NCBI GenBank assembly: GCA_963514095.1
Contig: OY741270.1
Location: forward strand, 19,690,554 to 19,754,553
Reading direction: 5' to 3'
From: Eutrigla gurnardus
Taxonomy: Eukaryota; Chordata; Actinopteri; Perciformes; Triglidae
DNA: 64,000 nucleotides
Shown: piece by piece, positions 21,142-34,440 of the stretch
How positions within the stretch are numbered: the first letter of the stretch is position 1
How the letters are laid out: each line of letters starts with the position of its first letter
The notes under the pieces: generated by a model
The model's database searches: none
Told to the model about the DNA's origin: nothing
What the model saw: only the letters and a program-made list of their open reading frames with translations
Made by a program: the position numbers and the translations under genes

Positions 21142-22483
21142 AACCGGACTTAAAGTTTTCCTTTCCGTCATGTTTTCTGAGCAGCGTTTTACAGCTGGTT
21201 AAATACAGGCTAGCTCACCCTGAATGCGCCGAGCTCACGTGTCACTTCAGCAGCCGTGTGACAACACTGCTGTCTCATTGAACAGATTATTTTCATTCCA
21301 GCTGATGGCCTTTTTTCGAGCCATCCGATCATCTGGGCCACATTCACTCTGTGTAGCCAACTGGAATGAAACTTCTCCTTTATGAGAAATCCCAAGTGCT
21401 AAATCCAGCCCTGTGTAGGTCAGGGAAGATCGCAGTGTGTGTACATTAACCGAGCAAACTGGCGTGTCTAATTTGCTGCGGTGGACAAAACAAAGGCTTC
21501 CATTGATATCTCCATATCGAGTCAACCCTGGATTCAGCGGATAGCCCTGGTTTCCACTGGCCAGACCTAATGATTTATTGCACTGCTGGCTAGCCTGCAC
21601 GCTATCTGATTGGCAGGGCTGGGGGCCCATTAAAAGGCATATATTTTTAATCACTGTTTACCATGTCAATAGCAATGCTAATCACTTCCAAAGGTGTGTT
21701 AATATTCCAGTGCTGGGTGAGGACTCAAACAGAAATTATCCTTCTGGAGCGTTTTTGTTTTGTTTTTGTAATCTCAATAAAAAATGACGTCGAGCCAAAC
21801 ATTACTTCTGAAGCATTCCTTTCACCTTTAAGGACCTTCATTAAAGGAAGGAGCCCACGAATGTGAGCCACAGAGTAAACATCTGTTATTGAAAGACATA
21901 ATGTCAAACCGAATGTGCACCCTTCTCGTCGCCGTGACTCTGCGTGTCAGGTTTAAATAGGCTTTCACGAAATGATAAGACCAAAAGGCCGGGTTTGAAT
22001 TGAAATTCTTTCATTAAGATAATCATTCGCGGACGCTTGTTTCAAGCTAACGATGACATCGTAATGGCGTGATCCTTTACTGTCGGCCGTATCAACGCGA
22101 CGTTATGACCAAAACGGAAATTTTATGGGGTTTTTTTGCTACCATTTGCACTCACGCTGTTTTTGTCTTCTCCTTTTTTTACGATGCCACATTTCTCCCA
22201 GCGCGTCAAAGACAACGGGATGACGTGACAGAGGGTTTAATGTGCGTGCGGTGAAATGTCAAGCTCCATCAAGCCCACTGGCCAGCGTGGTGCACACAGA
22301 GTAGTATTATGGAAGTGGGGCAAGTTGCAGCAGGCCCCTCTGATGGCCCATAGAGTGCTCCCTATATGCACAGAGTCATTGGGCAGATGTGACCTCGCCA
22401 GCACACAGAGGCTCTTTGTGTCCGAGGGATTTAGAGTCCCCTGGGCCTCCTGACTCTAAACATTAACAGACCTACTGCAGGAG

Positions 22484-22485
<2 letters not shown>
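21142..22485. other. Repeat-poor non-coding stretch
   Basis: No gene is seen. The longest open frame is 135 codons on the minus strand at 21247-21654, anonymous and without domains. Sequence from 21500 to 22110 is AT-rich and repeat-free, with ATTA cores, and is a candidate regulatory block. Confidence 0.45.

Positions 22486-22517
<32 letters not shown>
22486..22517. repeat. (GA)16 microsatellite
   Basis: A perfect GA array of 32 bp. Confidence 0.96.
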
Positions 22518-22519
<2 letters not shown>

Positions 22520-23145
22520 CTTACTCTGCTGACATGCAACATTAACCGGGGCCCACTCTCTCTTTCTCCATATATACAATATCAGGAAGGGCCCTATACG
22601 TCCAAAATGCATGCAAAAGGCTGCATGTGGTGATGCAGGAGCAAGGTCGCAGCTCAGACGCACACTAATGAGGTGAAGCGGAGTACTTAGTGAAAATATA
22701 GCTGTTATTGGACCGAGGACATGCATTTATGTGGCTCTTCGCAATTGTTTACATGCAATAAAGGCAAGGTTCCCAAAGCACTCCACTTAGAGAAGTCCAG
22801 CGTCCATTCCATTCCTTTTTTTATGCCGGGACGTGAGCAGAGGTCAGCCCCCTTAACACGATTCCACTCATCTCCCATGATGCGACCGCTGTCTTGTTAC
22901 TGGAACGCGTTTGCGAGGCGCCGTCCGCTCGCCACCCTGTTTTCTAAAAGGAACGTTTTAAATAAAAGGACCTAATAATCTGTCAGGGATTGATGTCACG
23001 GGCCCCACGTACATGAACTTATCTGAATTGTGGGCGCTTTCGTCCCCTCCTCTGTAATAGCATGATTATTCACCACCGTAGTTAAAGCCGCCTTGTGATT
23101 CACTGATATTCTCTTCATTTTTGCTAATAATAATAATGATACAGC

Positions 23146-23182
23146 ATTTGCATAAAGGAAATGAAACAGGTTACATTTGCAT
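23146..23182 (-). promoter_or_regulatory. Paired octamer motifs
   Basis: ATTTGCAT occurs at 23146-23153 and again at 23175-23182, in the same orientation, both perfect. Start-to-start spacing is 29 bp, close to three helical turns. Confidence 0.5.
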
Positions 23183-23229
23183 ATATTAAACATTTATGTG
23201 TATGCATATAATATGTTTGCTCATTTCAG

Positions 23230-23288
23230 GAAACTAGGCAAGATAATAGTACGACGAAGACAGGAAATAGAAGGAGCACAAATCCACG
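23230..23288 (+). other. Speculative 59-nt exon-like block
   Basis: TTTCAG precedes it and GTAAAT follows. The open frame between reads KLGKIIVRRRQEIEGAQIH. The upstream tract is not pyrimidine-rich and I recognise no protein. It sits within a likely regulatory block, so a chance open frame is more probable. Confidence 0.12.
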
Positions 23289-23525
23289 GTAAATATTGGC
23301 CTTCGTTATCTGCTCTCCCCTCAGACAGGAGGCTGTATCATTTTTCAGCAAAGAGCCCCCTGTTCTTGAGGACTAGGCCAGGCCTTGCTTTATTAAATTA
23401 TCTCCCTTGCTTCGCAAATACAATTTCCTGCATAAATCACTCAAATGATCCTTCAGACTGTCAGGTCCAAGAGAGTGTTTTCTATCCTATCTGCCTCCGA
23501 CCAGGTTATGCAAATCCCCACCACA

Positions 23526-26500
23526 GTGTGTTCGATATCTATTGAGATGCTCCAATTGTCTGCGTTTGGCCCTAAATCCTTAGCTTGTCCCCATATTATT
23601 CTCCTGCCCTTGATAAAAGTGACACTAAGCATCAAGCCATCACCAAGTCGGTAATCCATTACCAAAAAAAAAAAGAGCATTGCCAATTTAACTAAGCCAG
23701 AAACACTGACCCCGCAACCTTGACCTTGTAAACATTACAATAGGGGGGGAGGCCACAGTTTGTGCATTGGAGATCTGCTCGGTGGAGCATTGGGGAGGGC
23801 TTATTAAGGCCCCTAAGCTGGGGCTGAATTCAATCACATTGGGACGGAGCCGAACAGAGAAATCTTTACTCGGGGTCAGCTTGGTTTAAGACCCTGGTAC
23901 GGAAATACATAACTGGACTGGTTGGCCAAATAGAAGTCTGAAGCCTCTCCTCCCTGCAGCTAGCTCGCTGGCAGTCTAATTCCGAAGGATAAACATCTGT
24001 AATGCATTGGCTCAAATGGGAGCAAGCTTAGAGTGACTCGGGCTTGATCCCTGACAGCTGTTTGGGGAGCAGCTCTGGCCTGACTGCACAGGGGGTCTCG
24101 GTGGATGCCCTGAAAGGGGACCTCCAAAAATCTAAAGGGACAAAGGAATCTCCCGAACAATGTTCTCGCCGATACAATGGTGGTGCACAGGGAGGAAGGG
24201 GGCAAAGGAGCACTGCCTATTCTGGGGGCATGAATGACCAGCGCATTCCTCTCCAGTCGCCGAGCAGTGAGCGCAGTGACCAAGAGTGACAAGTCTTTAC
24301 ACCGCTTTGTTGACACTCTGTGTGCTTGACCAATACATTCTTTCTGTTCTCTCACTCGCCCTCCCATCCCTCACCCTGTCCCTCTTGCTGCTTCCTTCGT
24401 CCAATTTCTGCAACTCCTATTGGTTTTATGTCGTTTCTGCGCCAGTAGACTTGGGTCCACGCGGCTTTGTCAGCCTTGTTACATATTACTCATATTCAGA
24501 ATAAAACCCCGGCGCCGCACATGCACATAAATACGCACCGGGGTCAGGTCACTCCGAGGCATCGCTGACACACATTTGGAGCACATGTTTGTTCTCCATA
24601 CAGGCCACACATCAGCCCTTTGACAAGTGAAATGGGAAAATATAACATATGGGACGGTATCACGGGTTCATGTGGAGGACAGAGAATTACAGGCTTCCGT
24701 CCGCTCTCATATACCCTCTCCCTCTCTCTCTGTCTTCCTCATAGACACACACACACAGAGGAAAGATCCCTGGACTGGATCCTCAAATCCCCAAAACTAT
24801 CAATCTAATGCCAAAGGTCAATCCCTGATTAAATTCAAAGTTGTGAGAAAGTTGGACGTTTGCACTGTACTCGTAAGGAATCTATTCGAGAATCAACTGG
24901 GAGACATGAAGCGAGGGCCATAGAACAGCTGGAGATCCAGTGAATGTGTCCCCTTTACGTCCGTGGCACTGACTGGGAAAGAAATTAAAGTTATATCCAT
25001 CTGATTAAAACTCGAGTGCCTTTCCTCGGGTAAGAGGCCCGTAGGTGTTCTCGTCTACAAGCCTGTGATTTCAAGAGGAAAGAGAGTGACACGGGGAAAA
25101 CAAAGTTGCACAGTTCATAGCGATGCCGCTTGCACCGCGTGACTAGCTCATACCCCCTTAATTGACTGGGTGAGGCCCGTGTTAAGTCCCACAGAGCGTC
25201 GGCATCAGCAGATCCGCACCTGTGACAGCAGCGCGGGAAATGACGGGGCTCATTAAAAACTTGATTCAGATCTTCCGCAGGAACCCTGTTGAGTCGCTTT
25301 AAAGCAACGCGCTCGTCGGAGTGATAGGTGGCAAATACAGTAGCGGGGGGAAATTGGACTTGAAACGGAATGTCTGTCTCTCCATTTTCTAAAGCCTTCC
25401 TCTTAATAACCTGTTTTTCTTTGTACTCTCAAACAAAATGGCTTCTATGGTTGTACACGGGGGCCTTTGAAGGTGAGCCGTGACTGGCATACACGGATGT
25501 CTTCTTGTAGGGCCTTAATTTGATGCCTGAGCACTGCTGAAACTCCCTTATGCGCTTGTTGTCTCCTTTTGAAAAGAGTAGACTTTTGCTTGAGTTAAAG
25601 TAAACCGCATCAATTTTTCATGTACCTGTCCTAAAGACAGGCGCCGCACCCTTCCAACTCCAAAAGGATGAATCGGATGAATCGGGCCCGCATCCCCTGA
25701 ACTGGATCGTGCAACTGATGCCTGACCTTGTAACTCTGCCTCCCGGTGAGGGAAGCGACTCTGGAGGCGGGCTGAGGTGGTGTGAGGTAGTGCGGTGTAC
25801 AAGCAGCGGAAATGAATTCAGTAGAGCTTATGACTCCTGTGATGAGAAATGTTCAGGTACATTATGACACAAAGCATAATTCATGTGATAAAAAGAGGGA
25901 AATATTGCATAGATGGAGCAGATTATTGGTTTGGAGGCGCATACCTCCAGGCTATGAATATCTGAACTACCTAGTCTAAGAGATAATAAGCACCATCTTA
26001 ATGGTTTATGAATCTCATTTGATTTATGGTTATTAACCAAAGGAGAATTATAGTGGTGCTGTATTGATGGACGGGGGGGTATTTCAGGATAGAGCACGTG
26101 TGTGATTGAAATGGTATGACCTGCCAGCTTATGGGCGGACATGGTAGGCAGCCATAGTTAGCTAGCGCTGATTGTACAACAGCCCGACCCTGCAGAACTT
26201 CACACCTTAAGTTATATTCCTGACAATCGTTCCCGTGCTTAAAAAAAAATATGGAAAAAATAACTTTCCCCAACTAATAAGTAGCTTCGAGCCCCTCATC
26301 AGTTCTTTTTTTTTTTCATGTTAGCAATGCCAGCAGTGGAAGAAAAAGAGGAGGGAGAGGGAAAAAAAGAGAAGGTTTTATCCAGGGGACCGACACCATT
26401 CCCGTCCCACACACGCCTCCAAGCTAGCACATCCCCCTGTCGATCCAGCTCCCAAAAAAAGAAAAAGAGAAAAAAAAAGAGCATCAATAAAAGAACTGTG

Positions 26501-26673
26501 GTGCAGATTGGAGAAGGCATGAGCAGATTTGCAATGGGATTTCAGCAGAAGGCACAAGGAGCAGAAATCTTTTGCTTTTGTCTGCCGTTCAAATGGGTCT
26601 GATGAGCCTCAAGCTGCAGGCTCTGCTTGTCATAGAGGTCCTGATCTCTTGTGAGAATTGATTTCCATCATTT
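23526..26673. other. Repeat-poor non-coding stretch
   Basis: No gene is seen. The longest frame is 135 codons on the minus strand (23960-24367), with no domain. Simple repeats are limited to A-runs near 23663 and 26457-26478, a short CA run near 24747, and a polypurine tract at 26338-26375. Much of 24900-26200 is unique-looking and free of repeats. Confidence 0.5.
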
Positions 26674-26687
26674 GGGGGGGGGGGGGG
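26674..26687. repeat. (G)14 homopolymer
   Basis: Fourteen consecutive G, simple sequence. Confidence 0.95.
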
Positions 26688-27231
26688 AGCAGTACAGACT
26701 GAGGGTATATTCCAGCCTGGGAGAGCAAGATAAGGGCCAAATGAACTGAGACCAACTTACTGCACAAAAAAACCCCAAAAAAGCCATTGAGGAGGACTGA
26801 GTGGGGAAAAAAAACAAACAAAAACCTGTTAAGTTGTCTCCCAGTCCATTCTCAAATGTTAGATTAGTTCTCAAAGAGCAGGAACCCCTGTCCTGTTGTG
26901 ACGTTCTCTCTCTGCCAAGCATTTCATCTGATTATGAGTACTTTGCAATCTGCGACAGCATGATTGATGCTCCACTTTCATGAGGGGAATTTTAACAGCA
27001 CCTCTTCAGCGCTCAATGCGCACCCAATTATGCGTCTGAGCTGGTAACCTTGAATTTATGTCACCATGGCAACAAAACCCCCGGTCATGCATTATGGATT
27101 ATCATTGAAATTCTACACCCCTACCTAACATAATGAGAGCCCAGGACTTAATCAAATCAGCCCATTCTGTGTGACACAAAGTGAAGAAGGAGCTCTCATT
27201 GTATTGGGGTTGAGGCTGGGAGAAGCCAGCC

Positions 27232-27300
27232 AAGCAGGCAGGCAAGCAGGCAGGCAGGCAGGCAGGCAGGCGGGCGGGCTGGCGGGCTGGCGGGCGGGCT
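27232..27300. repeat. Tetranucleotide GGCA/GGCG/GGCT array
   Basis: Tandem GGCA units pass into GGCG and GGCT variants. Minus-strand frames through it read as alternating Leu-Ala-Cys-Leu and Pro-Ala, which are artefacts. Confidence 0.93.
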
Positions 27301-28555
27301 GATGGCAGACTGGGCTGTGACGGCCTCAGCAGCTGCAGGGCTAGCAGCCTGATAGATGGCTCCCATATACATCAGTGAACATATAGACAGATGGCCCTCA
27401 ATGCCTGGAATTTCCAACCCAGGAAGCAGCTGTTCAGCCTAACCTCTGCTGTCCGTCTCACCTTGTTGTCATGGAACATTGAGCAGAGAAGGAGAATGTG
27501 GATGGTGACATGGTGCGGAGTGCGGTGGAACACCACGGAGCGTCCGCGGTCGAGACAGGGGAAGGGCCTCGAGTCGGGGCAGAGGCAGGGCTCGCTGAAT
27601 TTACATTAGGTGGCACTTTCTCACTCGAGACCCCGCCTCCTTTTTTCCTCCATAGATTTTTTCTTTTTTTGAGTGGAGCCAGAGGATCTGGGATCTGGGT
27701 GGCACTTCAGGCTTGCTTTCTCACTCATGACTACATACAGAGGTGGAAGCCCAAAATTATTTAATCCTCCTCCTCTCTCTCTCTCTCTGATGGATGACAT
27801 AATTGTTGTAAATCACTACACTGTATTAATGCAATCTATTTTTCATCTCCTCCTCCACCACTGCAGCCCCAGCCTGAGCTGTTACATAAAATATTGATTG
27901 CTCTTGTGTATTTCTCTCATTGTATGTAAGCATTTTTATTAGCTAACAGGCGCGGAGAGGAAACCAGTATTGCTCCCCGTTCTCACACACACTAGTTATA
28001 AAAAAACTTTTAATAGCTCAGCAGTTTCTCTGTTCCTCTCCCAGTCTATTTCCCTGCATCATCCCTACACACCACTGGGAAGCCATGGAGACTTCAGCAA
28101 GGGAATACTAGGAATAGAATACAGCAAATACAAAAATAGGCTCTTCTAAAGCAACACATACGAAATTGTAGATGCACAGGTCTGTGGGATCCTGAAACAG
28201 GAACGTCTTTTGTGGAATTGCTTAAGTCATCTTCCATCCGAACAATCGACAAACATTCTAGACGTTGAAACGTGTGGAAAAAAACACCCAGAAATGTAGA
28301 TGTAGTGGATGGTTAACCAAAGCACATTTAGGCAAATAATTAGCCACATTTCTTTAAACGCAAATGTAACTATAGCAATACTGTTTTATCCTCCCCAGAA
28401 ATGCTAAAAAGCAAGTCTTCCAGGAAGTAAGAAGAAAAAACAACAACTTATCAGCTTCAAAATTTGCAAACACATGATTCACATTGACTTTGCAAGGATT
28501 TATTCTTTTGGCCACAGCCTTATGTCATAGAGAGGAGCATCCTACTAAACGGTTC

Positions 28556-28563
28556 ATTTGCAT
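28556..28563 (-). promoter_or_regulatory. Octamer motif ATTTGCAT
   Basis: A perfect octamer in AT-rich unique sequence. Confidence 0.35.
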
Positions 28564-29183
28564 AACTTTTCATAGGCTCTTTTCCAAAGCAATCGTGACA
28601 GTTTTTTGGGATGCTCTCACTGGGATAAAAGAGGGGGGGGACGTGAGGCTTGGATGTTTATTGAATCTATAACAGCCCCTTTTTGGAAGCAAAACAAAGT
28701 CTACTGCGAGCACTCAGGCATATCAAATTTATTCTGAGCACAGCAGTGAAAAGGGACAGTCTATCAGCATCAGAATACTAATATCCAATATTCGGTGGAG
28801 GGGAAAACGGAAACAAAAGAACAAAGTATTTTTTGAAGTAATAGAAAAAGTTTATGTAAAACAAATGGGAATTGGGTAATTCATCCACACCCCGGGTCCT
28901 CAGCAGCTGTCTTCTATACATCTGCATATTTCCAATAAACATAACAGGGTAATAAATGTTATTTCCTCTGAAGTGAGCGCATCACAAGTGGAGGTGTCAT
29001 CTAAAATGTATTTGTGATGTGCTTGATGAAGCCTGCTCATCCCTCTGTAATGACACCCCAGCCTCTCTCATGTGTTATGCATCACATCTTGTTACCGTCT
29101 TCCTCTGAGCATGGCTGTCATCGTGTGTCTTCTTAGGCCCCTCCGGAAGCACCGCATCAGCTAAGGGATACATGGCGCCTGGA

Positions 29184-29206
29184 GGGGGGCGGGGGGGAGC
29201 AGGGGG
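29184..29206 (+). other. G-rich run, possible G-quadruplex
   Basis: GGGGGG, C, GGGGGGG, AGCA, GGGGG. Four G3 runs are available if the longer runs are split. Confidence 0.6.
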
Positions 29207-30044
29207 AGCGGCATTATTAGATGCCACTTCAACTTCTCAAACTCCAGAAGGTGTCATTCTCATCTATATTTGCTGAGGCCACCCTTTCCCCCCTCTCCTG
29301 GCAGACGGATTCATTACAGAGCAGAAAGCAGACAGTGGAATAAGTGAAGGAGTAGGTGTGAGCGCGGTTTGTGCGAGTCCATTCTCACGATGCATTATTG
29401 ATGCCGTATTTGTTTTTGTTATTAGAACACCCCTCCTGCATTACGCGTATAAAGTTGACGGAGAGTATTGTTTATAAGTATGAGAATATTTTGGCCTCGA
29501 CTTGGAACAATTTGCACGAGGTTCTTACACGTCCTCCAGCAGCCTCATGATCGTGACTACAACGACAATGAGATGAGAATATGCAACAATAAGATGCCCA
29601 CTGTACGTGTTGCATTTTAATCACAGGCTGAAGGGAACCAGGTCAACCTCGAGATGGATCACGCGAGGCAAATAAATAATCTAATAAATGATGCTTCTTA
29701 AGTTGCGCATGCATAATTGAAGTAAAAGAAAAACACTACTGTGAATTGGTCTCCCGTAATGGAGGGAAGCGTTTATGACACAAATGCCCGCGGACAGCCT
29801 CGTACCGTGAATTCTACAGAGGATTCCTGTTGTGTGTATCAATGCAGATGTGCCATCGAGACGCAGGAAAGCGCATGCATCACCGGAAAGTTACTTCTGC
29901 TCATCTTCTTCATTAATCATCGGGAGGACGACTGGATCTATATGGAAGGACTGTTGCAAACTAATGACTTTGCCTCCCTTTGTAACCTTCCACTGACAGC
30001 TATACTATTGGGTTACAAGGAGAGTCACACTAGCGCAGTCCCCG

Positions 30045-30110
30045 CTGCCTCATTTGCATAGAATTAATGATGCATGCATATGCAGATGAGCATTTTAAAC
30101 AATGTTGATT
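30045..30110. promoter_or_regulatory. Octamer plus SOX motif cluster
   Basis: A perfect octamer ATTTGCAT (30052-30059) is followed by GAATTAATGATGCATGCATA, TGCAGATGAG and a SOX-type AACAATG (30098-30104) within 55 bp. POU and SOX sites in one short AT-rich block are typical of neural or pluripotency enhancers. Function is inferred. Confidence 0.45.
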
Positions 30111-32153
30111 ACTGCCTATGTATTCATAGGCCAACAGTCACACATGTCTGACATGCCACTTCTGCATGTAATTTGCACCACAGTAAAGGGCAACTGGTAC
30201 CGTCTCTCACGTAGGCTCATCATGGCTGCAGGCGGCGGCGATAACCGCTTTATCTGCGTTGCGGCTGATGTTTATTTAGTGGGTCTGGACCTCTCGTCTG
30301 AGATGTGGCCATATCTCTGGTCGTGTCAGAACACCAGAAATAGCTGGGCCTCAAATGAATGAATGGCTATGTTAAGAAACATTTGACAGGCTCCACGTAC
30401 ATATTAAACGTAATGCTTTACCAGTATCTGCTGCAACATTGGTGTCTCACACACTGTTTTTTTTTTTTAAATCTGCAATTTTATTTGTTTTTTGAGGCGA
30501 TGAGTCAGGATCTTATTTTAGACCTCAGATGTTCTCAACCCTCCCACCCTGTGGATACATCATAACATGCTTTCATCCGGCTCCTGGCCTGCTGAGGCCC
30601 GCAGAGGCCTGTGGAAGCCATCCAGACCAGCCCCTCTCATTTGGTTAAGGGCTCTTCAGTTGTACAGTAGGCCAAGAGCACTGAGAGCCTCTGCACACTC
30701 CCCCCCCTCCCCCTTCCTCTCCTCCTTCGCTCTCCTCCCCCCCTCGGGTCAGCCCTTTGCTGGGACTGTTGCATTTCTAATATCTGCATGTCGTGCTATG
30801 ACTTACCGCTGCCCTAAAGCAACATTCAAGTGTCGGGATTATCTCTAAAAGTGATGAGACACGGAGGAAACTACTTCTATGAATAAAGAGGCAGATGGTG
30901 ACAATTAGCCACCGATTTTTCTAGGTGTTGACATCTAAAACAATATAACCGTGTCTGAAAACGGGCGCTTCCACATTAGCATTAAGCTATAAACGATTGG
31001 CAGTAACATTTATTATGGGACAGAATTTGCACTTTTGTAGTCTTATTTTCCCTTTACAATCAGGGTCACAACCCCTTCTTTTACAAGGTTCCAGTTAAAC
31101 ACATATTACACTTTATTGTGTCAATATTTACGATCCGGTTGTAACCTACATTCACATTATATCTGCGCTTTGTCACAATTTGCATTTATGGACTTAAAGG
31201 AAACGGCTTATTTCACAGCTAGACGTCCTTATAAGGGGGACTTGAGTATTTTTAGAATCCATTGGATCTCTAGGTTTTGCATACAAGACATTTCTTGTAT
31301 AGGCTGACACATATAAAAACAGTATTAAAATCAATAGACTAATGTATTTTTCTCTTCTACTTAAAAAATAAATCTTATTCCTGTAGCCTGACACAAAATG
31401 GTAATGAATGCTCAGGGGATGTTTACCCCATTTAGATTTCATAGAACTTTGTGTCTGCATTGATTAATGTGTGCCTAACCTATGTTTTCATTATAAGAGG
31501 AGAGGTGGTGTGTTTGCTTGTGTGTGTGAGAGAGAGCGCCTGTTTTGGTGCTGGATGGGGGCTATATTTTGGGGTTGGTATGATTGAAACCCCCCATGCC
31601 TCCATGTGGAGGTAATGAACCTGAAGACAAGCAGCGGCTAGCCTGAAATTTCATGCATTGGGAGTGTCAGGGCATACATAAGGCTGGCTTGGTCATTTGT
31701 TATCGTTAATCTTTACATTTATGGCTGCAAATATGTTATTAGGAGGCGTGTCCTGAGTTTTCCCACTTTGATTGGACTGTGCTCTATGACATATTGATCT
31801 TTTGCGCCGGAGAGGGAACGGGTCGAGGGGCCAAAGTGACCGAGACCTTGACTTTGGACATCTCCAAAGGCATGACCATGAATGTGGCTCATATTCAGCA
31901 TCCCGTGGTTATTTCCCTTTGTGGGGGGCGGGGGGGAATCAAGGGCACGTAAAGCCCATCACGTTTAGACCCACCACGAGCTGGCTGGGTGAGTAAGTGA
32001 CAGCATACATGGAAACCAAGATGAGGTCCGGCAATGACCAACAGCCTCCTCCGGATTGCATTCCGGGAAATCCTATCCATCTTCATTCAAGCATTTCAGT
32101 GCTCAGTGAAATGGTATGGGAGGGCGGTGATTCAGATTGGTTCTATGCGTCGC
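30111..32153. other. Non-coding stretch
   Basis: No gene is seen; frames are under 95 codons. It contains a C-rich tract (30698-30715), a T-run near 30460-30469 and an octamer at 31178-31185. Sequence from 30850 to 31480 is AT-rich and unique. Confidence 0.55.
31178..31185 (-). promoter_or_regulatory. Octamer motif ATTTGCAT
   Basis: A perfect octamer in AT-rich unique sequence. Confidence 0.35.
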
Positions 32154-32182
32154 TGTGTGTGTCCGTGTGTGTGTGTGTGTGT
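32154..32182. repeat. (GT)n microsatellite
   Basis: GT array interrupted once by CC. Confidence 0.93.
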
Positions 32183-32186
32183 ACGC

Positions 32187-33437
32187 ATAAGTCATATCCG
32201 AAGTCGCTGTGACTTCCCCAGCCAGGCGGCTCTATTTTGGATAGCTCTTAACATGCATTCTCACACCCCTCCGCCGGCTGCTGAATTGAGCCCTAATAAA
32301 CCGACATGATTCCTGTATTAATCATCCATGGAAATTTTTTTTTATAGGTGAGCTGCGACTTGGCAGGGAGTGGGGCGGGGTACGCAGGTCAAAGCCAGCA
32401 GCATTATCCCACACACAGCTCATGTCTGCTGCCATCCACGAGCGACAGGGCCCCGGATCTCAATCAATTATATAGCAGTCTGAAGCTCTAACAGCACTTG
32501 CTATTTGCTAGTTCAAGCAGCAAATCCCAGGGTAAAACCAACAGCGACCTATCACATGCTAAAAAAAAAAAAGAAAAAGAAAAATGCGAGGGTTAGTTTA
32601 TTAATGAAGCACGTCGCGCTCGCCTATTTATGCGGCGGCATCGCTCGCCACCGTATCCGTCTTTGTAAGTCAGAAAACAATATGTCATTAGTCATGAAAA
32701 TTCGGCGGATGGAAAATTTCCAATTCATGCAAAAAAAAAGATTCCACATATACATGCACGGATACATTCGGGGGCAATGTTGTGGAACTCACTGATCAGT
32801 GTCTGATGAAGGTAACATTCCTCTCTGTCGGCAGGCAGACTAATGTGAAGGGGAAAGCCATTTGGCACACTGCACTGGTGACATTTGTGAAGATTTAGTG
32901 AATGTGGAGGAAGACAATTGCAATAGAATGTGTGTGAATCAGCATTATTCTGCGAGGTGATGTCATGCTAAACTGCTCCTGGGCTCCCGAGCAGAATGTG
33001 CCTGGTAATTGTGGAATGTCTTTAATCCGAGGTCCTGAAATGCTTTGCAACTCGGCGGATCGCTAACAGATGCCTTTCCTTCTCCTCGTTTGAGACGGGG
33101 CCCTCGCTGAATGTTGGGATTTTATTCCCCTGCAGTCATTTTGGTGATTCACGGTTGTTCATGTGTCCCAAAGCGACAAATGGTTGAGATGAAAGAAGAA
33201 AAATCTACCAAAAATAGTCAAATAATAAACCACAGCACAGAAAAAATAAAGTTTGAATAATTAGATTTCAAACCGGATAGAAACACACTGTGTAGCGGTG
33301 CATGTGATGAGCAGAGTGCTTTCCAGCTCCAGTGTGTGCGAGTTGACAGCGTACTTAGCCAATTTAAAATGAGGATTAAGCTAGGTGTTGACCCGGCCAC
33401 CGAGGGACTATAATCCCAATCGCAACTACAAGCCATA
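32187..33437. other. Non-coding stretch
   Basis: No gene is seen. A-rich runs lie at 32561-32584. The rest is unique, with frames under 100 codons and no domains. Confidence 0.55.
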
Positions 33438-34440
33438 CTTTATGCTAATAACGGCACATTTTATTAATTTGCTATTAAAAAGTGGCGATGTGTATGCGTA
33501 TATATAAATAAATTATCGCGCTTAAATGTCATCAAGATTAATGGAAAGGCCGATAGACATCGTGTTTATGGAAATTTTGCAATATCACTCTTTGTAAACT
33601 GTGGTCCCGGCTAATGGATTTTATGCACCTTTATGGCAGAAAGCCTTGGCACCCAGAGAATAGAGATCAGGTGGAAACGCGGGGGTCATTATGCATCTGG
33701 ACGCCCAACCTTCGTCTCTCCTTAGCCCAGTGCCCAGCTTCAGGCTGTAAATTAGAAAGGACAAGTTGTGAAGCGGCGATCACTGTTTATTGCTCTGTTT
33801 AAATTCACCCTCCATTCCCAGCGACATATAACAGGGTGTAGCTTCAAAAAAAAAAAAAAGAAGAAGAAGAAGGCAGCATTTAATATAAATGATCTGGTGT
33901 TGATTGTGATGGATATACTATGCAGAGACACCTTGCCTTCAAGGGCATCGAGGGATAAGCTATCATTTTCTTCCTCTTACGCATGAAGGGAAGAATGACA
34001 GAGGGTCCAATGTCATCACGCCGTCTACAATAACACACCACAATTCACAGAACCGGCCTGATATGCAACGATGGATCGCTTTTACAGGCCGCCCCGACTG
34101 TTCTGGATACTTTGCACGGTTTTCAATGTGTGTCGGAATCACGGCCCGTTAGCTTTTCAGCATGTACCGGAATTAAATTAACATTTCACCCACAAAAAAT
34201 AATAAAATAAATAAATCAGGTCACTGTCGGTGAGTGTGTGACCTTCTGTCACATGTTTTTGCTGAAGCTACTGCTAAGTTTTAGTCTCGGTGGTGTTTTA
34301 CCTCCTCTCACCTTTGCTGATATTTCAATAAAGAGAGCCAAAGTGACCCAGCTTTATAAACCTGTGCTCAGCATAATAAGCCTATGTTACGATTAATGAG
34401 ATACCCAGGGCATTATTTGTTATCTTATATATCTTATTGA
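33438..34440. promoter_or_regulatory. Candidate regulatory block, AT-rich and repeat-poor
   Basis: TTTTATTAATTTGCTATTAA and other TAAT/ATTA cores, with alternating unique GC-rich islets. The only simple sequence is an A13 run followed by AAG repeats at 33846-33874. No gene is present. It resembles conserved non-coding DNA, but conservation has not been checked. Confidence 0.3.

Larger units (their letters stand above)
22700..23620. promoter_or_regulatory. Candidate distal regulatory block with three octamers
   Basis: Repeat-free, AT-rich DNA contains perfect octamers at 23146-23153 and 23175-23182 (ATTTGCAT, spaced 29 bp) and at 23518-23525 (ATGCAAAT). TATTAAAC, TAATAATAATAATGAT and AATTAT words surround them. 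POU-factor enhancers often carry such sites. No gene lies here. A 59-nt exon-like segment at 23230-23288 is noted separately. Confidence 0.4.
27301..30051. other. Non-coding stretch, mostly unique sequence
   Basis: No gene is seen; frames reach 88-106 codons without domains. A CT tract lies at 27774-27788, a G-rich run at 29184-29206, and an octamer at 28556-28563. Sequence from 28690 to 29160 and from 29360 onward is AT-rich and free of repeats, and could include enhancers. Confidence 0.5.
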
